Assembly: GCF_014334095.1 (NCBI RefSeq)
Contig: NZ_CP060495.1
Span: 1,759,001-1,823,000 of the forward strand
Direction: 5' to 3'
Length of the DNA stretch: 64,000 bases
DNA from: Novosphingopyxis iocasae
Lineage (GTDB): Bacteria > Pseudomonadota > Alphaproteobacteria > Sphingomonadales > Sphingomonadaceae
Under the pieces are notes generated by a model. That model was not told the origin of the DNA. It saw only the letters and a list, made by a program, of their open reading frames with translations, and made no database searches. Made by a program: the position numbers and the translations under genes. This document shows, piece after piece, positions 1 to 8,798 of the stretch (position 1 is its first letter; every line of letters starts with the position of its first letter).

Positions 1-1
1 G

Positions 2-523
2 ATCCTGGCCTTTCTGCTGTGGCCGGATTTCGAGCCGCTGGGGCTGGAGCCTCGCCGGCTGGATTATCTGATCGCCTTTGCGCTCTACTGCCTGATGGGC
101 ATCACGGATTATTTCGATGGCTATCTGGCGCGTGCCAGCGGCGCGGTGTCTCGGCTCGGCCAGTTTCTCGATCCGATCGCGGACAAGATCATGATCGCCG
201 CGGTGATCCTGATGCTGGTCTTCACCCGCGACATTCAGGGGTACAACGTCGCCGCTGCGCTGATCATTTTGCTGCGCGAGATCATCGTGTCGGGACTGCG
301 CGAATTCTTGTCGGGCATTCAGGTGTCCATGCCGGTCTCGCGTCTCGCCAAATGGAAGACGACGGCGCAGCTCGTCGCCTTCGGCGCGATCATCCTTGCG
401 GGCGGTCTGCCGATGTGGACCTTCATCGGCGTTGCCGGCCTCATCCTGCTCTGGATTGCGGCGATCCTGACGCTCGTCACCGGCTGGGACTATCTGCGCC
501 TCGGCCTCAAGCATATGGACTGA
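2..523 (+). CDS. pgsA: CDP-diacylglycerol--glycerol-3-phosphate 3-phosphatidyltransferase, 5'-truncated by window edge
   Basis: This integral inner-membrane enzyme would make phosphatidylglycerol phosphate from CDP-diacylglycerol and glycerol-3-phosphate, the committed step to phosphatidylglycerol and cardiolipin. The reading frame is open from base 2, so the true start lies left of the window; 173 residues are visible. The full CDP-alcohol phosphotransferase signature is present around bases 107-187 (D-x2-D-G-x2-A-R-x8-G-x3-D-x3-D), which supplies the metal-binding and catalytic aspartates. Hydrophobic segments follow it. The ATG at base 95 lies just before the motif and would remove the first membrane segment, so it is not the start. 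moaD begins 7 bp downstream, which suggests co-transcription. PgsA rather than another CDP-alcohol transferase is inferred from the overall sequence. Confidence 0.88.
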   Translation: MLAFLLWPDFEPLGLEPRRLDYLIAFALYCLMGITDYFDGYLARASGAVSRLGQFLDPIADKIMIAAVILMLVFTRDIQGYNVAAALIILLREIIVSGLREFLSGIQVSMPVSRLAKWKTTAQLVAFGAIILAGGLPMWTFIGVAGLILLWIAAILTLVTGWDYLRLGLKHMD

Positions 524-530
524 TGCGCCC

Positions 531-776
531 ATGAAGATCGTCTATTTCGCCTGGGTGCGGGAGCAGATCGGCTGCGACGAAGAACCCGCACCGGAAGGCG
601 CCTCCACGGTCGCCGAACTCGTCGAATTGCTGCGCAGCAAAGGCGGCGGTCACGCCGCGGCGCTGGCCGATGAAAGCCGCCTGCGTTTCGCGCTCGATCA
701 GCAGATGGTGAAGGCCGATGCGGCGCTGAACGGCGCGTCCGAACTCGCCATCTTCCCTCCGGTCACCGGCGGATGA
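531..776 (+). CDS. moaD: molybdopterin synthase small subunit MoaD
   Basis: This is the ubiquitin-like sulfur carrier of molybdenum cofactor synthesis. Its C-terminal glycine is thiocarboxylated and donates sulfur to precursor Z within the MoaD-MoaE complex. The 81-residue length and the terminal Gly-Gly preceded by FPPVT are diagnostic. Its stop codon overlaps the moaE start by 4 nt (ATGA), so the two subunits are probably translationally coupled and made in equal amounts. The gene starts 7 bp after pgsA. Confidence 0.93.
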   Translation: MKIVYFAWVREQIGCDEEPAPEGASTVAELVELLRSKGGGHAAALADESRLRFALDQQMVKADAALNGASELAIFPPVTGG

Positions 777-1234
777 TCCGCGTTGCCGTCCAGACCGAGC
801 GCTTCGATCAGGGCGCTGAGCTCGATGCGCTGGCCGAAACCGGCGCGGGCGCGGTGGCGAGCTTCCTCGGCATCGTGCGCGCAGACGGCGACATCGCCTA
901 TCCGGACCGCCGCGTCGTGGCGCTGGAGCTGGAACAATATCCCGGCATGACCGTGGCGGCGCTGCGCAGCCTCGCCGAAACCGCGAACGAGCGGTTCGAT
1001 CTCACCGGCGCCGTCGTGATCCACCGCATCGGCAAGCTGGAGGCAGGCGCGCCCATCGTTCTCGCCGCCACCGCCGCACCGCACCGCGCCGCCGCGCTGG
1101 ACGCTTGCGCTTTCCTGATCGACCGCCTGAAAACGCAAGCGCCCTTCTGGAAGAAACAGCATTTCGCCGACGGCAGCGCCAAATGGGTGGAAGCCAAAGC
1201 CAGCGACGACGCACGCGCCGCGGGCTGGGAATGA
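773..1234 (+). CDS. moaE: molybdopterin synthase catalytic subunit MoaE
   Basis: This 153-residue protein is the large subunit of molybdopterin synthase, which inserts two sulfurs into cyclic pyranopterin monophosphate. Family hallmarks seen are the HRIGKLEAG segment near residue 85 and the APFWKKQHFADG segment near residue 123, which carries the conserved lysines of the active site. It overlaps moaD by 4 nt. No other molybdenum cofactor genes occur in the window, so the pathway must be completed elsewhere in the genome. Confidence 0.94.
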   Translation: MIRVAVQTERFDQGAELDALAETGAGAVASFLGIVRADGDIAYPDRRVVALELEQYPGMTVAALRSLAETANERFDLTGAVVIHRIGKLEAGAPIVLAATAAPHRAAALDACAFLIDRLKTQAPFWKKQHFADGSAKWVEAKASDDARAAGWE

Positions 1235-1328
1235 TTTCGCGCCTATAGCTCCCCTTGGCGGCAAGTCCGGAGCTGGCGGGGAAGGATAATCGAGCGGCCC
1301 CCTTCCCCCGCCTCGTTCCCTCGCCCAT

Positions 1329-2738
1329 ATGGCCATTCGCATGGCGAGCACGGGCAAACTCACGAGCGGATCGATCCGCTATCATCTGTTTCACCAGACC
1401 TGGCCCAATGTCTTCGGCGTCGCCGCCTTGATGTCGATCGGCATTATCGATGCCTATTTCGTGGGACAAGAAGGCCCGAACCAGCTCGCCGCGATCAGCT
1501 TCATCTTTCCCATCATCACCGCGCTTTCGAGCCTGGGCGTCGGCGTGATCGTGGGCATCAATTCGGTGGTGAGCCGCGCGCTGGGCCGGGGCGAGCATGA
1601 TTTGGCCGAAACGCGCGGGCTGCAGGGCTTCGTCATTGCCGCCATCGCGGGGCTGGGAATTGCCGCCTTGCTCTATCTCTTCCAGGGGGCGCTGTTCCGC
1701 GCGATGAATGCAGGCGAGGATCTCGCCCCGCTGATCCGCGCTTACATGACGCCCTATGCGCTGGGTTTTCCCTTCGTAATGGCGATGATGAGCCTCAACG
1801 GTATGTTGCGCGGACAGGGCGCGGCGCTGCGCAGTTCGGCGATCCTGCTCGTCAATGCCGCGGCAAACTGGGTGCTCGATCCCATGCTGATCGCCGGATG
1901 GGGTCCGCTACCGGGATATGGCATTGCGGGCGCGGCCTATGCCAGCGTGATCGCCTTTGGTCTTGCCGGCATCACCGCCTTCATCCTGCTGCAGACCAGC
2001 GATCTGAAGCTGCGCCTGTCGCGTTTCTCACCCGAAGGGTGGGGTGAAGGCGTGCGCGCGCTGGTGCGCGTGGGCGGCCCCGCGGCGATATCGAACAGTA
2101 TCAACCCCATCGGCCTTGCCGTGCTTACCGGCTTCCTCGCCACCTATGGCAAGGATGCGGTGGCAGGCTATGGCGCGGCCGGGCGGCTGCAGAGCTTTGC
2201 CGTGGTGCCATTGCTGGCGCTGTCCGGGTCGATCGGCGCGATCGTCGGTCAGAACTGGGGAGCCGAGCAGGAAGGCCGCGCGCGCAAGGCGCTGCTTTAT
2301 GCGGTGGGCTTCGCAGTGGTCTATGGCACTGCGATCGCCGCGATCCTGGTGATCTTCGCGCGAACCTTTGCCGGGTTGTTCTCGGACAGCGCACCGGTGG
2401 TGGATGCCGCGGCGCACTACCTCGTCATCGCCGCCTGGGGATATGGCCTCTACGGCGCGCTGATCGTTTCCAACGGCGCGCTCAACGCCATCGACAAGGC
2501 ATCCAATGCGCTGATGGTCTCGGTCGGCCGGGTATTGCTGGTGATGGTGCCGGCCGCCTGGGCGCTGGGCGCGGCCTTTGGCCAGGGCGGTGTGTTCGGG
2601 GCGGAGCTGGCCGCGAATCTCATCGGCGGATCCATCGCCTTTTGGATCGCTTACCGCGTGCTGCGCGGCGGAGCGGAAAAGGAAAGGGCGCGCTCGGCCA
2701 ATGCCGGCGCGCCCTCCAATGTCCAAGCGGCCGAGTGA
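1329..2738 (+). CDS. MATE family efflux transporter
   Basis: This 469-residue, strongly hydrophobic protein has about twelve predicted membrane segments arranged as two six-helix halves, the multidrug and toxin extrusion (MATE/NorM/DinF) pattern. The first half opens with the typical TWPNVFGVAALMSIGIIDAYFVG-like region, where a proline interrupts TM1. Such carriers expel cationic drugs or metabolites in exchange for Na+ or H+; the substrate cannot be told from sequence. The first ATG (1329) gives a short polar N-terminus, and a second in-frame ATG at 1341 is equally possible. The gene stands alone, 94 bp after moaE. Confidence 0.88.
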   Translation: MAIRMASTGKLTSGSIRYHLFHQTWPNVFGVAALMSIGIIDAYFVGQEGPNQLAAISFIFPIITALSSLGVGVIVGINSVVSRALGRGEHDLAETRGLQGFVIAAIAGLGIAALLYLFQGALFRAMNAGEDLAPLIRAYMTPYALGFPFVMAMMSLNGMLRGQGAALRSSAILLVNAAANWVLDPMLIAGWGPLPGYGIAGAAYASVIAFGLAGITAFILLQTSDLKLRLSRFSPEGWGEGVRALVRVGGPAAISNSINPIGLAVLTGFLATYGKDAVAGYGAAGRLQSFAVVPLLALSGSIGAIVGQNWGAEQEGRARKALLYAVGFAVVYGTAIAAILVIFARTFAGLFSDSAPVVDAAAHYLVIAAWGYGLYGALIVSNGALNAIDKASNALMVSVGRVLLVMVPAAWALGAAFGQGGVFGAELAANLIGGSIAFWIAYRVLRGGAEKERARSANAGAPSNVQAAE

Positions 2739-2756
2739 CGGCCGGTCGGCAATGAA

Positions 2757-3062
2757 TCAGTCGGCCTTGGCTTCGGCGGTCGACTCATTCTGCACATCGG
2801 CTTCGGCTTCGTGCGCAGCCTGATCGGTTTCGGCAGCGGCGTGGTCGGCGCTGTTTTCGACAGCGTTACCGGCCTGATCCAGCTGATCGCCAGCTTCGTT
2901 CACGCCCGCTTCCACGGCATTGCCGGCGGCGTCGGCATTGGCTTCAACGTCGTTGCCCATGGAGTCCATGGCTTCGCCGGTCTTGTCCTGAGTTTCCTGC
3001 GAGCAAGCCGAGAGACCAAGCGCGGCGGTCGCAATCAGACCGGAGATAATGATCTTACGCAT
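2757..3062 (-). CDS. small acidic lipoprotein of unknown function
   Basis: This 101-residue protein has a clear lipoprotein signal peptide: two positive residues, a hydrophobic core and a lipobox L17-S-A-C20. The mature part is highly acidic and alanine-rich, with irregular repeats of the type DAAGNAVEAG and DQAGNAVEN, and is predicted to be helical or coiled. It resembles the entericidin-like and YtxH-like small envelope proteins in composition only. A good ribosome binding site (GAAGGAA) lies 8 nt before the ATG. It is divergent from polA. I do not recognise a function; it is probably an outer-membrane or periplasmic stress-related lipoprotein. Confidence 0.72.
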   Translation of the reverse strand: MRKIIISGLIATAALGLSACSQETQDKTGEAMDSMGNDVEANADAAGNAVEAGVNEAGDQLDQAGNAVENSADHAAAETDQAAHEAEADVQNESTAEAKAD

Positions 3063-3261
3063 TCAATGATTCCTTCGGTAATGTATCCGACCCCCAATGG
3101 GGAAGTGGGCCAATACAGACAGCCGGCATTTATTTCAAGGCGAACCGTTCTGGATCGACGATGAAAGGCGACGAGCCGTTGGCGCGTGTCATAATCTGTC
3201 CCGCCGCGCCCGTCGAAACTGCCGATGGCATGGCGGGGGCCGAGCCGCTATCTGTGCGTCC

Positions 3262-6069
3262 ATGACTTCCGAAAAGCCCGCGCAGCCGCATCTCTTCCTG
3301 GTCGACGGATCGGCCTATATCTTCCGCGCCTATCACCGGCTGCCGCCGCTCACCAACAAGCATGGCGAGCCGGTGGGCGCGGTTTACGGCTACACCACCA
3401 TGTTGTGGAAGCTGGTGGACGATCTGAACGCCGCCGACGGGCCCACCCATATGGCGGTGATTTTCGACTATAGCTCGCACACCTTCCGCAACGATCTGTA
3501 CTCCGAATATAAGGCGCACCGGCCCGAGCCGCCGGAAGACCTGAAGCCGCAATTCCCCATGATCCGCGATGCCACGCGCGCTTTCTCCCTGCCGTGCATC
3601 GAAGAGGACGGCGTGGAGGCGGACGATATTATCGCCACCTACGCCAAGCTGGCGCTGGCGCAGGGGTTCAAGGTGACGATCGTCAGCTCGGACAAGGATC
3701 TGATGCAGCTGATCGAGCCGGGTCTGGACCTCTACGACACCATGAACGACCGGCGCCTCGGCGCGGATTATGTGCAGGAGAAGTTCGGCGTGCCGCCCGA
3801 GAAGCTGGGCGATGTCCTGGCGCTGATGGGCGACAGCGTGGACAATGTTCCGGGCGTGCCCGGCATCGGGCCGAAGACCGCGGCCAAGCTCCTGACCGAA
3901 CATGGCGATCTGGAATCCGTGCTCGCCGCCGCGCCGGACATGAAGAAGAGCAAGATGAAGGAAAATCTGCTCGAACATAGCGAAAATGCCCGGCTCAGCC
4001 GCGTGCTGGTGACGCTGAAGGACGATTGCGCGATCCCCGAACCGCTGGAGGATTTCGCGCTCAAAGGCATACCGGAAGAACCTTTACGCGAATTTCTGCA
4101 GCATCACGGCTTCGGATCGCTGCTGAAGCGCCTTGGCCAGGTGACGGGCACCAACGGGCCCAAGCCGACGCTCGGCGAAGCGGCGGAGACGCCTGCCAAG
4201 GCCCCGATGGCGAAGCTGCCCGAGATGCCGAAGATCGATACGTCCGGCTATGTCTGCGTGACCGATATCGACGATCTTGACCACTGGATCGCGCGGGCGC
4301 GCGAAGAGGGCGTGATCGGCTTCGATACCGAGACCGACAGCCTGGAGGCGGTGACCGCGAAGCTGGTCGGCATCAGCCTGGCCGTCGCGCCGAACGAGGC
4401 GTGCTACATTCCGCTCGCTCATGGCGGCAGCGACATGTTCGATGAGCGCCCGGTGCAGTGCGATGCGAAGGAAGTGCTCGCGAAGCTGAAGCCCCTGCTT
4501 GAGGACGAGTCGGTACTGAAGGTGGGTCAGAACCTCAAATACGACATGTCCGTGCTGGCCCAGCACGGCATCGAAATCCGCCCCTATGACGATGGCATGG
4601 TGATGAGCTTCTGCCTGGATGCGGGACAGGAAGTGGGCGGCGGCCACGGCATGGACGCGCTCGCCAAGACGCATCTGGATCACGAGCCGATCAGCTACAA
4701 ATCGCTCACCGGCACCGGCAAAAAGGCAATCGGTTTTCACGAAGTTTCGCTGAAGGACGCCACCGCTTACGCCGCCGAAGATGCCGACGTCGCGCTCCGG
4801 CTGTGGAAGCATCTGAAGTTGCGCATGGCGCCGGAAGGTGTGGCGCAGGTCTATGAGCGGGTGGACCGGCCGCTGGTGCCGGTGGTGGCGCGCATGGAGT
4901 GCCGCGGCATCAAGGTGGACCGCGACGCGCTGGTCCGCCTCTCGACCGAATTCGCCAAGGAAATGGAAGCGCTCGAGGCACAGGTGCATGAACTGGCCGG
5001 CGAGGAATTCGCGCTCGGCAGCCCCAAGCAGCTGGGCGATATCCTGTTCGACAAGATGGGCCTGAAGGGCGGCAAGAAGGGCAAGTCCGGCGCCTTTTCC
5101 ACCGACCAGAGCGTGCTGGAAAAGCTTGCCGGTCAGGGCGTGGAGATGGCGAGCAAGGTGCTGGAATGGCGCCAGCTCTCCAAACTGAAATCCACCTATA
5201 CCGATGCGTTGCAGGCCCAGATCAACGAAACCACTGGCCGCGTCCACACCAGCTACAGCCTGGTCGGTGCGCAGACCGGGCGGCTTTCCTCCACTGATCC
5301 GAACCTGCAGAACATCCCGATCCGCACCGCCATCGGCCGCCAGATCCGCGAGGCTTTTGTGGCCGAGCCGGGCAATGTCCTGCTCGCCGCGGACTACAGC
5401 CAGATCGAGCTGCGCCTCGCCGCGCATATCGCCGACGTTCCGGAACTGCGCGAAGCGTTCGAGGCCGGCGAAGACATCCACAATCGCACCGCGCAGGAGC
5501 TGTTCGGCGAGGTGAACCGCGACACGCGCGGGCGCGCGAAGACGATCAACTTCGCGATTCTTTACGGCATTTCGCGCTGGGGCCTCGCCAAGCGGCTGGA
5601 GGTGGAGCCGGACGAAGCGCAGGAGATGATCGACCGCTATTTCGAGCGCTTCCCCGGCATCGCGCGCTACATGACGCGCACGCTGGAGCAGGTCCGTTCC
5701 AAGGGCTTCACCGAAACACTGTTCGGCCGCAAGACGCATTTCCCGCGCATCCAGTCCAAGAATCAGGCCGAACGGCAGGGCTCCGAACGCGCCGCGATCA
5801 ACGCGCCCATTCAGGGCACCAGCGCGGACATCATCAAGCGCGCCATGATCCGCATGGAGCCTGCGCTGGAAGAGGCGGGGCTCGGCCACGTCAAGATGCT
5901 GCTGCAGGTTCATGACGAACTGGTGTTCGAACTGCCCGAAGGCGATGTGGAGGCGGCGAGCGCGGTGATCGAACGCGTCATGGCCGAAGCCGCCGCCCCT
6001 GCGGTGGAGCTAAGCGTGCCGCTCGGCGTGGAGATCGGCAGCGGCAAAAGCTGGGATGCCGCGCACTAA
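3262..6069 (+). CDS. polA: DNA polymerase I
   Basis: This protein fills gaps during Okazaki fragment maturation and excision repair. The start is set at the ATG at 3262, where homology begins (MTSEKPAQPHLFLVDGSAYI). The frame is open upstream to 3097, but that extension is low-quality sequence. The 935-residue product has three domains in order. A 5'-3' exonuclease occupies about residues 8-270. A 3'-5' proofreading exonuclease has FDTETDS at 354, NLKYD and the YAAEDAD triad residues, so proofreading appears intact. The family A polymerase has motif A DYSQIELR at 711, the O-helix segment RGRAKTINFAILYG, and motif C VHDELVFE at 883. It is monocistronic. Confidence 0.96.
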   Translation: MTSEKPAQPHLFLVDGSAYIFRAYHRLPPLTNKHGEPVGAVYGYTTMLWKLVDDLNAADGPTHMAVIFDYSSHTFRNDLYSEYKAHRPEPPEDLKPQFPMIRDATRAFSLPCIEEDGVEADDIIATYAKLALAQGFKVTIVSSDKDLMQLIEPGLDLYDTMNDRRLGADYVQEKFGVPPEKLGDVLALMGDSVDNVPGVPGIGPKTAAKLLTEHGDLESVLAAAPDMKKSKMKENLLEHSENARLSRVLVTLKDDCAIPEPLEDFALKGIPEEPLREFLQHHGFGSLLKRLGQVTGTNGPKPTLGEAAETPAKAPMAKLPEMPKIDTSGYVCVTDIDDLDHWIARAREEGVIGFDTETDSLEAVTAKLVGISLAVAPNEACYIPLAHGGSDMFDERPVQCDAKEVLAKLKPLLEDESVLKVGQNLKYDMSVLAQHGIEIRPYDDGMVMSFCLDAGQEVGGGHGMDALAKTHLDHEPISYKSLTGTGKKAIGFHEVSLKDATAYAAEDADVALRLWKHLKLRMAPEGVAQVYERVDRPLVPVVARMECRGIKVDRDALVRLSTEFAKEMEALEAQVHELAGEEFALGSPKQLGDILFDKMGLKGGKKGKSGAFSTDQSVLEKLAGQGVEMASKVLEWRQLSKLKSTYTDALQAQINETTGRVHTSYSLVGAQTGRLSSTDPNLQNIPIRTAIGRQIREAFVAEPGNVLLAADYSQIELRLAAHIADVPELREAFEAGEDIHNRTAQELFGEVNRDTRGRAKTINFAILYGISRWGLAKRLEVEPDEAQEMIDRYFERFPGIARYMTRTLEQVRSKGFTETLFGRKTHFPRIQSKNQAERQGSERAAINAPIQGTSADIIKRAMIRMEPALEEAGLGHVKMLLQVHDELVFELPEGDVEAASAVIERVMAEAAAPAVELSVPLGVEIGSGKSWDAAH

Positions 6070-6095
6070 GGGCTTCGTCGCAAAAGGCCATTTTG

Positions 6096-6110
6096 CGCCA
6101 GTTTCTGGCG
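6096..6110. terminator. small hairpin between convergent polA and the ATP-grasp gene
   Basis: CGCCAG-TTT-CTGGCG forms a perfect 6-bp stem between two converging genes. There is no strong T-run on either side, so a terminator role is only suggested by position. Confidence 0.3.
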
Positions 6111-6118
6111 GGCAGCTC

Positions 6119-7060
6119 TTAAATAATAGGCTGCTCTCCAAGCACTTGGCCCCATTTCGCGCCGATCGCGTAATCCAGCTCCACCGGATCGAATGGGTCC
6201 AGGCCCGAGCCGGGGTAAACCGCGAATTCGCCGAAGCGCGGGCCTGCGTCGGTATCGTAAAAGTCGCAGCGCAGAAAGTCGAAGTCCGCGGCGAGCGTTT
6301 CCGCTGCTGCGATCATCGCGCCGATGCTGGCCGGAAACGCCGGATGGTCGCCGCGCGGATCGTTCGATACTGGCGCCAGGTCCCGGTCGAACAACAGCCA
6401 GCGGTGCGCGGTCTCCCGGTCCAGGTGCACCTGCACATATTCCGCGCGGCCTCCGAAAACGTAGATCTTGTAGTCCACCGGCAGCACGCCGTCCGATCCG
6501 ATAAAGGGTTCGACGAGCAGTCCGCGCGGCACATCGCGATAAGCCCATTCGTCGAGCCAGCAGCCATAGCTCTTTGCCATCCACCGCACGGACGCGGCGC
6601 GAAGCTGCTGCCAATCCACCTGCGCATCGCGGCAGAACGCGCTCTGATTGCAGCCATGGCGGGCCTTTAGCACGAACGGCGTGGGCCAGACCGGTTCCGG
6701 CGGCAACGCATTCCCTTGCCACAAAGTGGGTATCACCCAGTCGCTTCCGAGCCGGTCCGCCGCATAAGCTTTGGCAGCGATCTTGTCCGTCAGTCTTGCG
6801 AAACGCGGGTCATGGTCGAAAAGTTTGCGGTGCTGAACGCGTTCGGTGAAGCTCACCGGATGGGCCAGATGAAGGAGCCGCCGGTGCCGCCAGCCATAGC
6901 AGAGCCTGACGCGGAGGCGATGAAGAAAGGGCGCTGGCAGTTCCAACGGCCGCCTTCGCGCCCGCCCCGGCGATAGGGACATATTCAAAACCGCTGCATC
7001 CGTCTCAACTCCGCATAAGCTATGGCCCGTCCAACGCACCGGAGCGCGGTTTCGCTTCAC
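6119..7060 (-). CDS. TupA-like ATP-grasp protein
   Basis: This 313-residue protein matches the TupA-like ATP-grasp family, whose founding member makes teichuronopeptide; other members lie in capsule and exopolysaccharide loci. The diagnostic N-terminal block is SFTERVQHRKLFDHDPRF followed by LTDKIAAKAY (about residues 69-96). The later VLKARHGCNQ, VEPFIG, DYKIYVFGG and LRCDFYDTDAG blocks correspond to the nucleotide and metal-binding parts of the fold. The start is a GTG at 7060, preceded by GGAGG and AAGG; an internal ATG at 6982 has no such site. It probably joins an amino acid or other carboxylate to an envelope glycan, but no polysaccharide genes flank it and the substrate is unknown. Confidence 0.72.
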   Translation of the reverse strand: MKRNRAPVRWTGHSLCGVETDAAVLNMSLSPGRARRRPLELPAPFLHRLRVRLCYGWRHRRLLHLAHPVSFTERVQHRKLFDHDPRFARLTDKIAAKAYAADRLGSDWVIPTLWQGNALPPEPVWPTPFVLKARHGCNQSAFCRDAQVDWQQLRAASVRWMAKSYGCWLDEWAYRDVPRGLLVEPFIGSDGVLPVDYKIYVFGGRAEYVQVHLDRETAHRWLLFDRDLAPVSNDPRGDHPAFPASIGAMIAAAETLAADFDFLRCDFYDTDAGPRFGEFAVYPGSGLDPFDPVELDYAIGAKWGQVLGEQPII

Positions 7061-7161
7061 TTGGCCTTGCCTCCGGAGCAGTCCGCCTCTAAATCGCCCG
7101 AAACCTTTCCTTATCGGCGCGCGGGCAAGCGCAATGCCGCCAACGCTTTCAGGGCCACGAC

Positions 7162-7830
7162 ATGCAAGATCGCAACAACACTTTGATCGGTTGGATTCTA
7201 GGGGGCGGCGTGGTCGCTTTGGGTCTCTCGATCGGCTTCGGCAGCGTGTTTCACACGGAGAACCCCGAAGGCGAAAAGATGGGCTACTTCATCGAGGACA
7301 CCGCGGCAGAAGGCGGCGAATCAAGCGGCCCGCCGCTTGCCACGCTGCTCGCCAAGGCGGACGTTGCGCATGGCGAAACCGTGTTCAAGAAGTGCGCCGC
7401 CTGCCACACGATCAATCAGGGCGGCGCAAACGGTATCGGCCCGAACCTGTACGGCGTAGTCGGCGAACCCATCGGCAAGGGCGTGGGCGGCTTCGCCTTT
7501 TCCGAAGCGCTTTCTTCGATCGGCGGTACCTGGACGTTCGACCAACTGAACAAATGGCTGGAAAGCCCGCGCAAGTTTGCACCCGGTACCAAGATGACCT
7601 TCGCCGGCCTCGGCGATCCGCAGGACCGCGCTGACATTATTGCCTATCTGAACGAGCAGGGTTCCAACCTGCCCTACCCGCCGCCGCCCGCCGAGGGCGC
7701 AGCTGAAGGTGGCGAAGGCGACGGCGCCGTGAAGGCGGAAGAAGAGCCCGTAGGCGACGCCGTGACCGACAAGGAACCCGCGACGAAGGGCACCGGCGAA
7801 GTCGCCCCCCCCGCCGAAGCGCTGCCATAA
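7162..7830 (+). CDS. membrane-anchored class I cytochrome c (CycM/c552-like)
   Basis: An N-terminal uncleaved membrane anchor (about residues 8-27) is followed by a linker and a single-heme cytochrome c domain. The heme-attachment motif C78-A-A-C-H82 and the axial methionine in GTKMTFAG are both present. Membrane-anchored cytochromes of this type carry electrons between the bc1 complex and a terminal oxidase in alphaproteobacteria. After the heme domain there is an unusual tail of about 55 residues (PPPPAEGAAEGGEG onward), rich in Pro, Ala, Glu and Gly and probably disordered in the periplasm. Length is 222 residues against roughly 180 for the family. The gene ends 41 bp before a strong terminator. 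Confidence 0.88.
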   Translation: MQDRNNTLIGWILGGGVVALGLSIGFGSVFHTENPEGEKMGYFIEDTAAEGGESSGPPLATLLAKADVAHGETVFKKCAACHTINQGGANGIGPNLYGVVGEPIGKGVGGFAFSEALSSIGGTWTFDQLNKWLESPRKFAPGTKMTFAGLGDPQDRADIIAYLNEQGSNLPYPPPPAEGAAEGGEGDGAVKAEEEPVGDAVTDKEPATKGTGEVAPPAEALP

Positions 7831-7871
7831 GCGGAAGGCATCCGCTCTTTCGACATGACATGAATTGTAAG

Positions 7872-7896
7872 AACGCCGCCCCATCCGGGCGGCGTT
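7872..7896. terminator. bidirectional Rho-independent terminator
   Basis: AACGCCGCCC-CATCC-GGGCGGCGTT is a perfect 10-bp GC-rich stem with a T-run to the right. It serves the cytochrome gene on the plus strand and lies just beyond the LOG-family gene on the minus strand. Confidence 0.85.
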
Positions 7897-7897
7897 T

Positions 7898-8770
7898 TCA
7901 GTTCGTCTCCAGCTCGTAGAAGTCGCAGATCATTTGCCAGCCTTCCTCGGCCGTTTCGACGATCTTGAACAGATCGAGATCGGCCGGGCTGATCGTGCCT
8001 TCCAGCAGCAGCTCGTCGAAGTTGATCACGCGCGTCCAGAAATCGCGGCCGTAAAGCAGGATCGGCATTTTCTCGACCTTGCCGGTCTGCACCAGCGTCA
8101 GCAGTTCGAAAAATTCGTCGAACGTGCCGAAGCCGCCGGGGAAGGCCGCGACCGCGCGCGCGCGCAGCAGGAAGTGCATCTTCCGAAGCGCGAAATAGTG
8201 GAAGCGGAAGGACAAGGAGGGCGTCACATAATCATTGGGCGCCTGTTCGTGCGGCAACACGATGTTGAGGCCGATGGATTCCTTGCCCGCATCCTGCGCG
8301 CCGCGATTGGCGGCTTCCATAATCGACGGGCCGCCGCCCGAGCAGACCACGAAATGCCGCTTGCCGTCGACTTCGCGAAACTCGCTCTTGCTGGCGAGAT
8401 AAGCGAGCTTGCGCGCTTCCTCATAATATTTCGCCTTGGCCGCCAGGCGGCGCGCAATTTCCTGCGAACGCTCGTCCACGGCGGCATCGATCACGCCTTG
8501 CGCCTTTTCGGGCGAAGGAATACGGGCTGAGCCGTAGATTACCAGCGTAGAGCCGATGCCCTGCTCTTCCAGCAGCATTTCCGGCTTCAGCAGTTCCAGC
8601 TGGAAGCGCACCGGACGCAGTTCCTCGCGCAGGAGGAATTCTTTATCCTGGAAGGCCAGCCGGTAGGCCGGGTCCTGTGTCTGGGGCGTTTCGACCGCTT
8701 CTTCTTCGGCGAAGCGGGCTTCCTGTTTGGCGCGGTAGAAGCGCCGTTCCTTGATGTTCTTTTTCGTCAT
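7898..8770 (-). CDS. LOG family protein (TIGR00730-type nucleotide 5'-monophosphate phosphoribohydrolase)
   Basis: This 290-residue cytosolic protein carries the lysine-decarboxylase-like Rossmann fold of the LONELY GUY family. Diagnostic motifs are CSGGGPSIMEAANRGA near residue 143 and PGGFGTFDEFFE near residue 212 (PGGxGTxxE), which form the nucleotide and ribose-phosphate site. Family enzymes release the base from AMP-like or cytokinin monophosphates; older databases call them lysine decarboxylase, which is wrong. The N-terminal 80 residues (KKNIKERRFYRAKQEARFAE onward) are an extension seen in the longer, bacterial type II-like group. It follows the extensin-like gene by 28 bp in the same direction. 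Confidence 0.88.
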   Translation of the reverse strand: MTKKNIKERRFYRAKQEARFAEEEAVETPQTQDPAYRLAFQDKEFLLREELRPVRFQLELLKPEMLLEEQGIGSTLVIYGSARIPSPEKAQGVIDAAVDERSQEIARRLAAKAKYYEEARKLAYLASKSEFREVDGKRHFVVCSGGGPSIMEAANRGAQDAGKESIGLNIVLPHEQAPNDYVTPSLSFRFHYFALRKMHFLLRARAVAAFPGGFGTFDEFFELLTLVQTGKVEKMPILLYGRDFWTRVINFDELLLEGTISPADLDLFKIVETAEEGWQMICDFYELETN

Positions 8771-8798
8771 ACGGGGCGCGGCCTAAGCCAGCCCGCGC

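Noticed and set aside
4084-5913. 609-codon minus-strand frame inside polA
   Set aside because: Shadow frame in a GC-rich gene; polA is fully supported by motifs.
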